A DNA stretch of 34,427 nt, from NCBI GenBank assembly GCA_017456845.1, contig JAFTIP010000042.1, positions 1 through 34,427 on the forward strand. The letters are read 5' to 3'. Under the pieces are notes generated by a model that did no database searches, was not told where the DNA came from, and was given only the letters and a program-made list of their open reading frames with translations. A program made the translations under genes and the position numbers. Of the stretch, positions 15,759-22,870 are shown piece by piece. This DNA comes from Ruminococcus sp. GTDB lineage: Bacteria > Bacillota > Clostridia > Oscillospirales > Acutalibacteraceae. The stretch's first letter is position 1; each line of letters starts with the position of its first letter.

Positions 15759-16241
15759 TTACATATTTGTGTTTGCAGAGCCACCTGATACCTTCTGAGT
15801 CATTTTTATGTTCTGTCTTGTCTTTCTGAGTTCTGTAAGCTGAGCAGTAATAGACTCGTCGGTTTTTCTCATAATTTCCTCTACAAACTCTGCAGCGGCC
15901 TTTCTCATATCAGAAGTTTTAGCTTTAGCATCGTTGAGAATTTCGTTAGCCTGTGCGTGAGCTTCCTTAACAATCTCATTCTGGTTAACAAGCTGCTTTT
16001 TTCTTTCCTCAGCGGCACGGATAATTTCCTCTGCCTCTTTTTTAGCCTCAGCAATAATCTGACCTCTGTCAGAAACGATATTCTTTGCCTGTCTTACCTC
16101 TGAGGGAAGTGTGTCGTTGATTTCGTCAAGGATATCAAGCACCTTTTCCGTATCAACCAAAGACTTGCCGCCTGTAAGGGGAACGGACTTAGCCTCGTTC
16201 ATCATATCCTGAATTTCGTTAAGAAGTTCTTCTACTCTCAT
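15759..16241 (-). CDS. DivIVA-like / V-ATPase subunit H-like coiled-coil protein
   Basis: This encodes 160 residues, almost all helical and rich in alanine, glutamate and lysine. A long coiled coil is predicted at about 60-145 (AEAKKEAEEIIRAAEERKKQ, then EILNDAKAKTSDMRKAAAEF). Such proteins follow coaD in many Clostridia and are usually annotated as ATPase or DivIVA-domain proteins. The function is unknown; a scaffold role is possible but not shown by the sequence. The N-terminal 45 residues are less charged and may form a separate helical module. GGAGAA precedes the ATG at 16241. It is the last gene of its operon and ends at a terminator. Confidence 0.8.
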   Translation of the reverse strand: MRVEELLNEIQDMMNEAKSVPLTGGKSLVDTEKVLDILDEINDTLPSEVRQAKNIVSDRGQIIAEAKKEAEEIIRAAEERKKQLVNQNEIVKEAHAQANEILNDAKAKTSDMRKAAAEFVEEIMRKTDESITAQLTELRKTRQNIKMTQKVSGGSANTNM

Positions 16242-16278
16242 AACAATTCTCCTTTTCCTTTATCTGTTACCCATTATT

Positions 16279-16761
16279 TCACATATTTAGAAGTCTGTCA
16301 ACTATTTTATCACGAATTTCTTCGGGAACAAACATACTTATGTCGCCGCCTGCACGAGCAATTTGCTTTACAACACTTGAGCTTAAGTACATATACTCCT
16401 GACTTGTGTTAAGGAATATGGTCTCAATTTCGGGGCAAAGCTTCTTGTTAATCATAGACATCTGAAACTCGTATTCAAAGTCAGTAACAGCTCTTAAGCC
16501 CTTTACTACGGCAGATGCCCCCCTAAGCTTTGCAAAATCCACCAAAAGACCGTCGAAGGTAGAAATCTCAACATTGCTGAGATGACCTGTGGTTTCTCTC
16601 AGCAAACCTATACGCTCTTCAATGGTAAAGCAAGGATGCTTAGATGCATTGTTAAGCACCGCAACAATCACTTTATCAAAAAGCTTTGATGCACGCTCAA
16701 TAATATCCATATGGCCCTTGGTAACAGGGTCAAAGCTACCTGGGCAAATTACAGTTTTCAT
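16279..16761 (-). CDS. coaD: Phosphopantetheine adenylyltransferase CoaD
   Basis: CoaD transfers AMP from ATP to 4'-phosphopantetheine, the penultimate step of coenzyme A synthesis. At 160 residues it has the family's length. The nucleotidyltransferase signature [14 protein letters not shown] (8-21, with the TxGH motif) and the second ATP motif [18 protein letters not shown] are intact, as is [23 protein letters not shown] precedes the ATG at 16761. It follows rsmD by 12 bases; the rsmD-coaD pair is widespread in bacteria. Confidence 0.97.
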   Translation of the reverse strand: MKTVICPGSFDPVTKGHMDIIERASKLFDKVIVAVLNNASKHPCFTIEERIGLLRETTGHLSNVEISTFDGLLVDFAKLRGASAVVKGLRAVTDFEYEFQMSMINKKLCPEIETIFLNTSQEYMYLSSSVVKQIARAGGDISMFVPEEIRDKIVDRLLNM

Positions 16762-16773
16762 AAAGTCACCTTC

Positions 16774-17319
16774 TTAAAGCATTTCTCTATGTCTGTAAAG
16801 ACTCACCTTTATTTTACCATAGCGGTAGGTTCTGTCAAGCACAAAATCCCCCGACTCATCGGGCAACGCTTCATTTTCGGCAGTTTCGCAAAGGATAACT
16901 CCACCTTTATTCATCTTAGAAGCAACCAAAGGAAGCACCTCGTCAATAATACCCTTTTCAAAAGGAGGGTCAAGGTAGGCTATGTCAAAATTCTCTCTTG
17001 ATGAAAGCACAAAACTCTGGGCGTCCTGCCTTGCCACAACAGCATTCTCCTCAAAGCCTGTGGTTTTTACATTCTGTTCAATTACCCGGATTGATTTGAG
17101 GCTCTGGTCTACAAGATAAGCCTTCTTTGCACCTCGGCTTAAAGCCTCAATGCCCATCTGACCTGAACCTGCAAAAAGGTCAAGAAAAACCCTGCCCTGA
17201 ATCTGAAACTGGATTATGGAAAACACAGATTCCTTAACCTTATCAGTGGTGGGTCTTACATCTTTGCCTTCTAAAGCCTGAAGCTTTCGGCCTCGGGCTG
17301 AACCTGTAATTACTCTCAT
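16774..17319 (-). CDS. rsmD: 16S rRNA (guanine966-N2)-methyltransferase RsmD
   Basis: RsmD methylates N2 of G966 in 16S rRNA. The protein has 181 residues from ATG 17319, beginning MRVITGSARGRKL, the typical family start. That ATG overlaps the uvrC stop codon (ATGA) and has GAGGGAG just upstream. SAM motif I is FLDLFAGSGQMGIEALSRGA, and the catalytic motif is YLDPPFEKG. A longer frame from 17355 would add a lysine/arginine-rich stretch that is simply the uvrC 3' end in another frame. Confidence 0.95.
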   Translation of the reverse strand: MRVITGSARGRKLQALEGKDVRPTTDKVKESVFSIIQFQIQGRVFLDLFAGSGQMGIEALSRGAKKAYLVDQSLKSIRVIEQNVKTTGFEENAVVARQDAQSFVLSSRENFDIAYLDPPFEKGIIDEVLPLVASKMNKGGVILCETAENEALPDESGDFVLDRTYRYGKIKVSLYRHREML

Positions 17320-19184
17320 TTTTCTCCCTCGCTTTCTTTTTTTCTGAAATGCCAATACACACTTAATGCCGCACTTTCATTCATTTTAGGTGCAGACTTA
17401 AGCTCTTCAAGGTCTGCATTCTTTATATTCTGAATTGTTCTGAAATGTTTTAAAAGTGCCTTGGCACGCTCAGAACCTATGCCGTTTATTTCCGTTAACG
17501 AAACCCCAAGCTGACTTTTCTTTCGTCGTGCTCGGTGATAACCCACCGAAAAGCGGTGAACTTCGTCTTGCAATGAACTTATAAACGTAAATAGTCTGCG
17601 GTTCATATTTATGGCAATTTCACCGCTTTCGCTTACAATAGCACGTGTACGGTGCTTATCGTCCTTAACCATACCGAAAAGCGGAACAGAAAGTCCAAAC
17701 TTTTTAAGCACGGGCTTAACCGCACCGACCTGACCTGCACCGCCGTCAAGAAGAATAAGGTCGGGAAGTCTTGCAAAACCCTGAGGTTCTTCCCCTTCTT
17801 TTGCTTCGTCCTTAAGCCTTAAATATTCTTCAAATCTTCTTGTCAGCACTTCAGCCATAGAGCCGTAATCGTCCTGACCCGAAAACGACTTAATTTTAAA
17901 CTTTCTGTAGGCACTTTTTAAGGGTCTGGCGTTTTCATAAACTATCATACCGGCAACGTTTTCGTCGCCTGCAGTGTTCGAAATATCGTAGGATTCAATA
18001 TACGTTGGCAATGTGTCAAGGCCTAAAAGGTCTCTCAACTCTTCAAGTACGCTCAGTTCTCTTCCTAAAACCGCACCTCTGGTTTTAGCAACCCTCTCGG
18101 CAGCATTCTGACGCGTCATATCCACAAGAGATTTTTGCTGGCCTCTTTGAGGAATTGCAATATACACCCTCTTGCCCTTTTTCTCGGAAAGAAAACGCTC
18201 GATAAGCTCCTTGTCTTCCACCTCACCGTCCACGGTTACAAACCTTGGAATATCGCTTTTTGTGTTATAAAAGCTCATAATAAATTCGGCTCTTGCCTTA
18301 GCACCGTCGTCGGGCGGGTCTACAAAATAGTCCTCACGGTAAAGTAGCTTGCCCTCATCAAATCTGAAAATCTCAAAACAAGCTTTATTTCCGTCAGAGA
18401 AAAAGCCGATTACGTCCTGATTTTTAACCTTGGTTTCGATAACCTTTTGCTTATCGGCAAGCCTTTTGATGGCGTTTATACGGTCTCTGAGCACGGCGGC
18501 TTTTTCAAACTCCATGTTTTCCGAAGCTTTGTACATTTCTTCCGTAAGCTTTTTAACGCTCTCTTTACCTGTGCCCTTTAAAAAATCCAGAGCCTGCTCT
18601 ACGCTTTCGTTGTAATCAGCAAATTTAACCTTGCCCGTACAAGGTGCCGAGCACAGTTTTATATGGTAATTAAGGCAGGGACGTGCCTTGCCGAAGTCCT
18701 CAGGAAACCTGCGGTTACAGGTAGGAAGCTTGAAAATTGAATTTGCCTGCTCTACGGCTTGCTTCACGTAAAAGCCGTTAGTATAGGGGCCTATATACTG
18801 AGCAGAGCTGTCGTCCTTCTGCAATGCATAGGAAATCTTACGCCACTTGCCGCCTGTTATCTTAACAAAGCTGAAGCCTTTGTCGTCCTTTAAAAGGATA
18901 TTATACTTAGGCTGGTTTTGCTTAATAAGACTGCATTCAAGAATAAGCGCCTCAAACTCGCTGTCAGTAATGATATAGTCAAAAGTTTTTACCTGCGAAA
19001 CCATTCTTCGCACTTTGTCGGAGTGGTTATTCTGGGAGCCGAAATACTGGCTGACACGATTTTTCAGCTTTTTAGCCTTACCAATATATATAATCTCATT
19101 ATCTTTGTTTTTCATTATATACACGCCGGGCTCCAGAGGCAAAGCCATAGCCTTTGCTCTTAAGTTTTTCAGTCTTTCGTCCAC
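17316..19184 (-). CDS. uvrC: Excinuclease ABC subunit C
   Basis: UvrC makes the two incisions in nucleotide excision repair with UvrA and UvrB. At 622 residues it has the usual length and domains: the GIY-YIG nuclease (PGVYIMKNKDNEIIYIGKAK near residue 20), a cysteine-bearing central part (CNRRFPEDFGKARPCLNYHI), the UVR motif binding UvrB (about 205-240), the RNase H-like nuclease (YDISNTAGDENVAGMIVYEN and LILLDGGAGQVGAV) and C-terminal helix-hairpin-helix repeats (about 565-610). I take the GTG at 19184 as start because GGAGG lies seven bases upstream. It heads the operon with rsmD and coaD. I found no LexA-type box in front. Confidence 0.97.
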   Translation of the reverse strand: MDERLKNLRAKAMALPLEPGVYIMKNKDNEIIYIGKAKKLKNRVSQYFGSQNNHSDKVRRMVSQVKTFDYIITDSEFEALILECSLIKQNQPKYNILLKDDKGFSFVKITGGKWRKISYALQKDDSSAQYIGPYTNGFYVKQAVEQANSIFKLPTCNRRFPEDFGKARPCLNYHIKLCSAPCTGKVKFADYNESVEQALDFLKGTGKESVKKLTEEMYKASENMEFEKAAVLRDRINAIKRLADKQKVIETKVKNQDVIGFFSDGNKACFEIFRFDEGKLLYREDYFVDPPDDGAKARAEFIMSFYNTKSDIPRFVTVDGEVEDKELIERFLSEKKGKRVYIAIPQRGQQKSLVDMTRQNAAERVAKTRGAVLGRELSVLEELRDLLGLDTLPTYIESYDISNTAGDENVAGMIVYENARPLKSAYRKFKIKSFSGQDDYGSMAEVLTRRFEEYLRLKDEAKEGEEPQGFARLPDLILLDGGAGQVGAVKPVLKKFGLSVPLFGMVKDDKHRTRAIVSESGEIAINMNRRLFTFISSLQDEVHRFSVGYHRARRKKSQLGVSLTEINGIGSERAKALLKHFRTIQNIKNADLEELKSAPKMNESAALSVYWHFRKKESEGEK

Positions 19185-19204
19185 AGTAACACCTCCTTAT
19201 GTTT

Positions 19205-19232
19205 TTATTATATCCTTATGGGGACATAATAA
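19205..19232 (-). promoter_or_regulatory. Probable uvrC -10 box inside an inverted repeat
   Basis: A perfect TATAAT on the minus strand (19207-19212) lies 23 bases before uvrC, but the -35 region is poor. The -10 box lies in an 11-base imperfect inverted repeat, TTATTATATCC (19205-19215) against GGACATAATAA (19222-19232), with one mismatch. An operator reading is inference. Confidence 0.35.
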
Positions 19233-19290
19233 AAGCGATATATCAATTCTACACGCCGTTAATGAACATATATGTTTAATCAAACCCGTA

Positions 19291-19321
19291 CAAAGGCGAA
19301 TTGCCCGCCGTGGCTAACGGC
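19291..19321 (+). repeat. Dispersed two-hairpin intergenic repeat, copy A
   Basis: The core CAAAGGCGAATTGCCC is followed directly by GCCGTGGCTAACGGC. It folds as two small hairpins (GGC..GCC, and GCCGT..ACGGC). Related copies lie at 31081-31112 (inverted), 33453-33511 and 33590-33622. This copy abuts the ptsH terminator. Confidence 0.75.
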
Positions 19322-19353
19322 TAAAAAAATAAGGGCGGATGTAACTTCCGCCC
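19322..19353 (-). terminator. Terminator of ptsH
   Basis: On the minus strand GGGCGGA pairs with TCCGCCC around a seven-base loop, followed by TTATTTTTTT. It lies 24 bases after the ptsH stop codon. Confidence 0.85.
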
Positions 19354-19376
19354 TCTCTTTTATTACGCTATTAGGA

Positions 19377-19640
19377 TTACTCTGCAAAACCGGACTCTAC
19401 AAGAGCTACAAGGCCCTCAACAGCCTGTGTCTCGTCAGGACCGTCAGCAAAAATCTTGATTGTAGTGCCGCCAAGAATACCAAGTGACAATCCACCGAGA
19501 AGGCTTTTTGCATTAACTCTTCTCTCTTCTTTTTCAACCCAGATTGTTGCCTTATACTCGTTAGCCTTCTGAATAAAGAAAGTTGCGGGACGAGCATGAA
19601 GACCTGCTTTGTTCTGAACTAAAACATCTTTACAATACAT
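19377..19640 (-). CDS. ptsH: HPr phosphocarrier protein of the PTS
   Basis: HPr carries phosphate from enzyme I to the sugar-specific EIIA proteins and, when phosphorylated on serine by HPr kinase, acts as co-repressor in catabolite control. The protein has 87 residues. The phosphorylated histidine is H15 in NKAGLHARPAT, and the regulatory serine is S46 in NAKSLLGG, both at the standard positions. The presence of H15 argues against a Crh-type paralogue. It has its own promoter and terminator, separate from ptsI, which is not in this window. GAGAGGG precedes the ATG at 19640. Confidence 0.95.
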   Translation of the reverse strand: MYCKDVLVQNKAGLHARPATFFIQKANEYKATIWVEKEERRVNAKSLLGGLSLGILGGTTIKIFADGPDETQAVEGLVALVESGFAE

Positions 19641-19718
19641 TGATGTTACCCTCTCTTATCTTGTTTTGGTAGGTGGGTCGCTTAGCAATCCACGATACTA
19701 AATCATTCATTTTTTGTT

Positions 19719-19747
19719 ATTATATCCGCAAATTTTCTCAAGGTCAA
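19719..19747 (-). promoter_or_regulatory. Promoter of ptsH
   Basis: On the minus strand there is TTGACC (19742-19747), a 17-base spacer and a perfect TATAAT (19719-19724). The leader of about 70 bases before ptsH shows no clear structure. The remaining gap to trmD (19748-19870) holds only a weak AAAGTAA/TTACTTT inverted repeat. Confidence 0.85.
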
Positions 19748-19870
19748 CACAATACAATCAATTTTGTTTTGATACACTACAAGGTTTATTTAGAGGGGGC
19801 GTTTCTTGTGCAAATTAACTACACCGAATTTCTCAAAATCAACAACTTGAACAAAGTAAAGTTTCTTACT

Positions 19871-20560
19871 TTATTCCTCATCCTCAAAAAGTAGCTCGGG
19901 ACGGTTTTTAAGGGTATTTTCCATAGCCTTTTCATCCTTCCACTTCTCAATATTTGCATGGTGGCCACTTAAAAGAATTTCAGGCACCTCTCTGCCTCGC
20001 CAATTGGCAGGACGAGTATACTGAGGATACTCTAAAAGCCCGTTGTAATGGCTCTCACGCTCGAAGCATTCTTCGTCAGAAAGCACACCTTTGAGCATTC
20101 TGCACAAAGAATCGGTAAACACCAGTGCAGGAAGCTCACCGCCCGTAAGCACATAGTCGCCGATGGAAATCTGCTCATCCACAAACTCGTCGATAAGCCT
20201 CTGGTCTACACCCTCGTAATGACCACAAAGCACACAGATATTCTCAAGCTGAGAAAGCTCTTTCAGCCTTGCTTGGGTAAGAGTTTTGCCCTGTGGCGAC
20301 ATAAACACAAAATGAGGCCTTTTGCCTGTTTGCTTGCATATATCCTCGAAGCAAAGCGCAATGGGCTCAGCCATCATAAGCATTCCTTTACCGCCACCGT
20401 AGGGTGCGTCGTCAACACGTCTGTGCTTGTCAAAGGCAAATTCTCTCAACTGGTGGCAGTTAATCTCTACGGCACCACTTTCTCTGGCTCTGCCTATAAT
20501 ACTCTCAGATAAAACCGCCTCACACATTTCGGGAAAAAGGGTAATTATATCAATCCTCAT
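19871..20560 (-). CDS. trmD: tRNA (guanine37-N1)-methyltransferase TrmD
   Basis: TrmD methylates N1 of G37 in tRNAs reading CUN, CCN and CGG codons, which prevents frameshifting. The protein has 229 residues from ATG 20560. The trefoil-knot SAM site is visible in VLCGHYEGVDQR and ISIGDYVLTGGELPAL, and YGGGKGMLMMAEPI is the other family hallmark. The start overlaps the rimM 3' end by 11 bases, so the two are coupled. A TTG two codons earlier is possible. In most bacteria rplS follows trmD; here it does not. Confidence 0.97.
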   Translation of the reverse strand: MRIDIITLFPEMCEAVLSESIIGRARESGAVEINCHQLREFAFDKHRRVDDAPYGGGKGMLMMAEPIALCFEDICKQTGKRPHFVFMSPQGKTLTQARLKELSQLENICVLCGHYEGVDQRLIDEFVDEQISIGDYVLTGGELPALVFTDSLCRMLKGVLSDEECFERESHYNGLLEYPQYTRPANWRGREVPEILLSGHHANIEKWKDEKAMENTLKNRPELLFEDEE

Positions 20561-21062
20561 CGTCAAAAATACCTTTCATAGGCTTAATTAAAACCCTGCC
20601 TTTTTTAGGATTGGTTTCCACAACTACATCTTTGATAACAGGGATATAGTAAGCCTTGCCGTTATTATCTTTAACCTCATAAACATCATTGGCGCCTGTT
20701 TTGATAACCTCGCTTACCTTGCCGTAAACCTCATCAGTATCTACATCCACCACCTCAAGGCCGATAATGTCCTGAATAAAATTGGTGCCCTTAGGGAGCT
20801 TTATATCCTTACGGTTTACATAAAGAATTCTTCCGCGGAGCAAATCAGCCTGCTCAACGGTTTCGATACCCTTGATTTTAACCAACGCAATATTCTTATG
20901 AGGTCGGCTTATAACTTCAATTTTCTCATTACCCTCGTCAAAGTAAAGCTTTTTGAAGCCCGAAAAAAACTGAGGACTGTCACACCAGCACTCTGCTCTG
21001 AGCTCACCCCTGACACCATGGGTACCAACGATTTTTCCTATTTCAAGATACTGTTTAAGCAT
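20550..21062 (-). CDS. rimM: 16S rRNA processing protein RimM
   Basis: RimM binds ribosomal protein uS19 and helps mature the 30S head domain. The 170 residues give the N-terminal RimM domain (LEIGKIVGTHGVRGELRAEC near the start) and a C-terminal PRC-barrel domain (about 95-165, DIIGLEVVDVDTDEVYGKVS and YYIPVIKDVV). The ATG at 21062 lies only three bases after the stop of the surface-protein gene. Its only ribosome binding site candidate is the weak AAGAAG inside that gene's lysine codons, so rimM translation probably depends on coupling. Confidence 0.96.
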   Translation of the reverse strand: MLKQYLEIGKIVGTHGVRGELRAECWCDSPQFFSGFKKLYFDEGNEKIEVISRPHKNIALVKIKGIETVEQADLLRGRILYVNRKDIKLPKGTNFIQDIIGLEVVDVDTDEVYGKVSEVIKTGANDVYEVKDNNGKAYYIPVIKDVVVETNPKKGRVLIKPMKGIFDDED

Positions 21063-21065
21063 ATA

Positions 21066-22133
21066 TTATTTCTTCTTTTTCTTTAAATTTTTGTTTTCCT
21101 TTTTACGCTTTTCCTCATAAAAATGAGAAGCAACCGTAATACCGCCGATAACCACAGCACAACCAACAAGCGAAAGCACAATGGTAACCACCGCACCCTG
21201 GCTAAGCCCTGCAGACTCAGATGATTCTTTAACATCTCTTATTTCGGCAGTTGGTACGCAAACCTCTGCCTCAGGCAAGCTTTCAGGCTCTGTAACTTCC
21301 TCTGTGCTTTTTAGTGTAATTCCGCCAGACTCGGCATAACCTGCACCCAAGGTACCTTCATGGGCATAAACCACAAAATCTTTGGAAGCCTTTGGTTCAT
21401 TTGCACCTGCCAGCATACCTATGCTGTTTTCGCCGATATAATATACTTCAGAGGGAAGCTTTATTTCCTTAAGATTTTTGCAGTTATAAAAGGCATAATC
21501 GCCGATAAAAGCAACTGTATCGGGGATTTTTACGAAGCTTAATGACTTTCCGTCGAAGGCGTTATCGCTGATACAGACTACCCCCTCAGGAATAACGACC
21601 TTATCCTCATCAGCAAGGTATTTGTAGAAAACCCTGCCGCCTAAAATTATGGAGCTGCATCCGTCAAACTGGGTAACCCAAGGGGTTTCGTCAAAAGCAA
21701 AGGCACCTACGTAAACAAGGTTTGCAGGTACATTTATTTTCGTAAGACTTGAACACCCCAAAAAGCAAGCATCGCCGATTTCGTGAACAGATTCGGGAAG
21801 CTTTATCTCTGTAAGTCCTGTACAGCCCTGAAAAGCTCTTTTGCCTATGTACTCAACGCTGTCGGGTATTGTTACGGAGGTTATCTCTTTATTATACCAG
21901 AAAATCTCAGAGCCGATGGTAACTACATCCTTACCTTCAATCTGAGAAGGCAGCTCTACGTCAGTGCTGCTGCCAAGATACCCTGTAACGCAGATAGAGT
22001 CGTCCTCAAGAATAGTGTAGGTAAATTCACCTGCTGTAAGAGTGGTTTCCTCCTGAGCCGAAACTGCAGCAGAAAGCGAAAGCAAAGCTGTCAGGCATAA
22101 AAATATGCAAAAAATCCTTTTGGAAAAAGTCAT
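21066..22133 (-). CDS. BspA-like leucine-rich-repeat surface protein, membrane-anchored
   Basis: This encodes 355 residues from ATG 22133, which follows GAGGTG. Residues 1-27 are a signal peptide (RIFCIFLCLTALLSLSAAVSA). Residues about 30-250 hold LRR_5 (BspA/TpLRR) repeats of the form VTIPDSVEYIGKRAFQGCTG and IKLPESVHEIGDACFLGCSS, including the common DETPWVTQF interruption. A proline/glutamate-rich linker follows, then a membrane helix (about 313-335) and a lysine-rich end (EEKRKKENKNLKKKKK), so the repeats face outward. Such proteins in gut Clostridia are adhesion or surface proteins; the ligand is unknown. It is unusual in lying between khpA and rimM in a ribosome-maturation operon, with its own strong promoter. 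Confidence 0.9.
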   Translation of the reverse strand: MTFSKRIFCIFLCLTALLSLSAAVSAQEETTLTAGEFTYTILEDDSICVTGYLGSSTDVELPSQIEGKDVVTIGSEIFWYNKEITSVTIPDSVEYIGKRAFQGCTGLTEIKLPESVHEIGDACFLGCSSLTKINVPANLVYVGAFAFDETPWVTQFDGCSSIILGGRVFYKYLADEDKVVIPEGVVCISDNAFDGKSLSFVKIPDTVAFIGDYAFYNCKNLKEIKLPSEVYYIGENSIGMLAGANEPKASKDFVVYAHEGTLGAGYAESGGITLKSTEEVTEPESLPEAEVCVPTAEIRDVKESSESAGLSQGAVVTIVLSLVGCAVVIGGITVASHFYEEKRKKENKNLKKKKK

Positions 22134-22207
22134 TAAAGCACCTCGTTTCTGATTGAGCAATAAATATACCCGATTTAACATTAAAGGATAATTCTTGCTC
22201 ATAATAA

Positions 22208-22236
22208 ATTATAACCAAATTACCCCAATATGTCAA
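22208..22236 (-). promoter_or_regulatory. Perfect-consensus promoter for the surface protein-rimM-trmD unit
   Basis: On the minus strand there is TTGACA (22231-22236), a 17-base spacer and TATAAT (22208-22213), matching the sigma-A consensus at all twelve positions. It begins two bases after the preceding hairpin. The leader before the surface-protein start is about 70 bases. Confidence 0.88.
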
Positions 22237-22238
22237 CA

Positions 22239-22283
22239 AAGCGCCTTAAAAGCCCCTTTTTAAAAGGGTTTTAAGACGCTTTG
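22239..22283 (-). terminator. Large hairpin after khpA, probable weak terminator
   Basis: AAAGCGCCTTAAAAGCCC and its imperfect inverted copy GGGTTTTAAGACGCTTT form a stem of about 17 pairs. On the minus strand only TTTGTT follows, so termination may be partial. It separates ylxM-ffh-rpsP-khpA from the next transcription unit. Confidence 0.6.
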
Positions 22284-22305
22284 ACGTTTGTTTCAGTTGT
22301 AAATT

Positions 22306-22539
22306 TTAGTCAATTTCAACCTGAATTTTTTCGTTCTTGCGGATAGCTGCACTACGGGCTACAGTGCGGATTGCCTTTGCAATTCTGCCCTGCTTACCGA
22401 TAATTCTGCCCATGTCGTCTTCTGCAACGTGGATGTGATATACAACTGTACCGTCATCTGTAGGCTCGTCAGCAGTTACGCTAACTGCATCAGGCTCTTC
22501 TACAAGACCTTTAGCAAGAATAGTGAGCAAATCTTTCAT
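22306..22539 (-). CDS. khpA: KH-domain RNA-binding protein KhpA (YlqC)
   Basis: KhpA is a small KH protein that pairs with KhpB/Jag to bind RNA and affects cell division and elongation in Gram-positive bacteria. The 77 residues contain the KH loop RIIGKQGRIAKAIR with GKQG as the GxxG element. The gene sits directly after rpsP, its standard place in Firmicutes, 17 bases downstream. Confidence 0.95.
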   Translation of the reverse strand: MKDLLTILAKGLVEEPDAVSVTADEPTDDGTVVYHIHVAEDDMGRIIGKQGRIAKAIRTVARSAAIRKNEKIQVEID

Positions 22540-22556
22540 CAGTCAATAACCTCTGC

Positions 22557-22796
22557 TTAGATAATGCCGTTCTTCTTGAAGATAGCCTTAACCTTATCTG
22601 TGGGCTGAGCACCCTGAGCAATCCACTTCTTAGCAGCTTCCTCGTTAACAGTAACCTGAGCGGGATCTGTAAGAGGGTTGTAAGTACCGATTTCCTCGAT
22701 GAAACGGCCATCTCTGGGATATCTGGAATCTGCTACAACGATACGGTAGAAGGGGTTCTTCTTAGCACCCATTCTGCGAAGTCTGATTTTTACCAT
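22557..22796 (-). CDS. rpsP: 30S ribosomal protein bS16
   Basis: The 79-residue protein begins [19 protein letters not shown] and continues [20 protein letters not shown], an almost invariant start for bS16. It binds 16S rRNA early in 30S assembly. AGGAGG precedes the ATG at 22796. The ffh-rpsP order is typical. Confidence 0.98.
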   Translation of the reverse strand: MVKIRLRRMGAKKNPFYRIVVADSRYPRDGRFIEEIGTYNPLTDPAQVTVNEEAAKKWIAQGAQPTDKVKAIFKKNGII

Positions 22797-22829
22797 GGTT
22801 TTTTCCTCCTATAAAATGAAAATATAAAA

Positions 22830-22857
22830 AATATATTTATAAGCCTTTAATTGGCAA
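22830..22857 (-). promoter_or_regulatory. Possible internal promoter before rpsP
   Basis: On the minus strand TTGCCA (22852-22857) is followed by a 16-base spacer and TATATT (22830-22835) in the 74-base ffh-rpsP gap. The region is generally A/T-rich, so the match could be chance. Confidence 0.35.
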
Positions 22858-22870
22858 TATAAAACTTAAA

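Noticed and set aside
19264-19277. Palindrome AACATATATGTT upstream of uvrC, resembling an SOS box
   Set aside because: The Gram-positive LexA box is GAAC-N4-GTTC; here six bases separate the half sites and the second is GTTT, so it does not fit.
19641-19870. Expected rplS (bL19) after trmD
   Set aside because: No frame here encodes it; the next gene is ptsH with its own promoter.
19673-19894. Plus-strand frame of 73 codons between ptsH and trmD
   Set aside because: It covers the ptsH promoter and leader, has no ribosome binding site and resembles no family.
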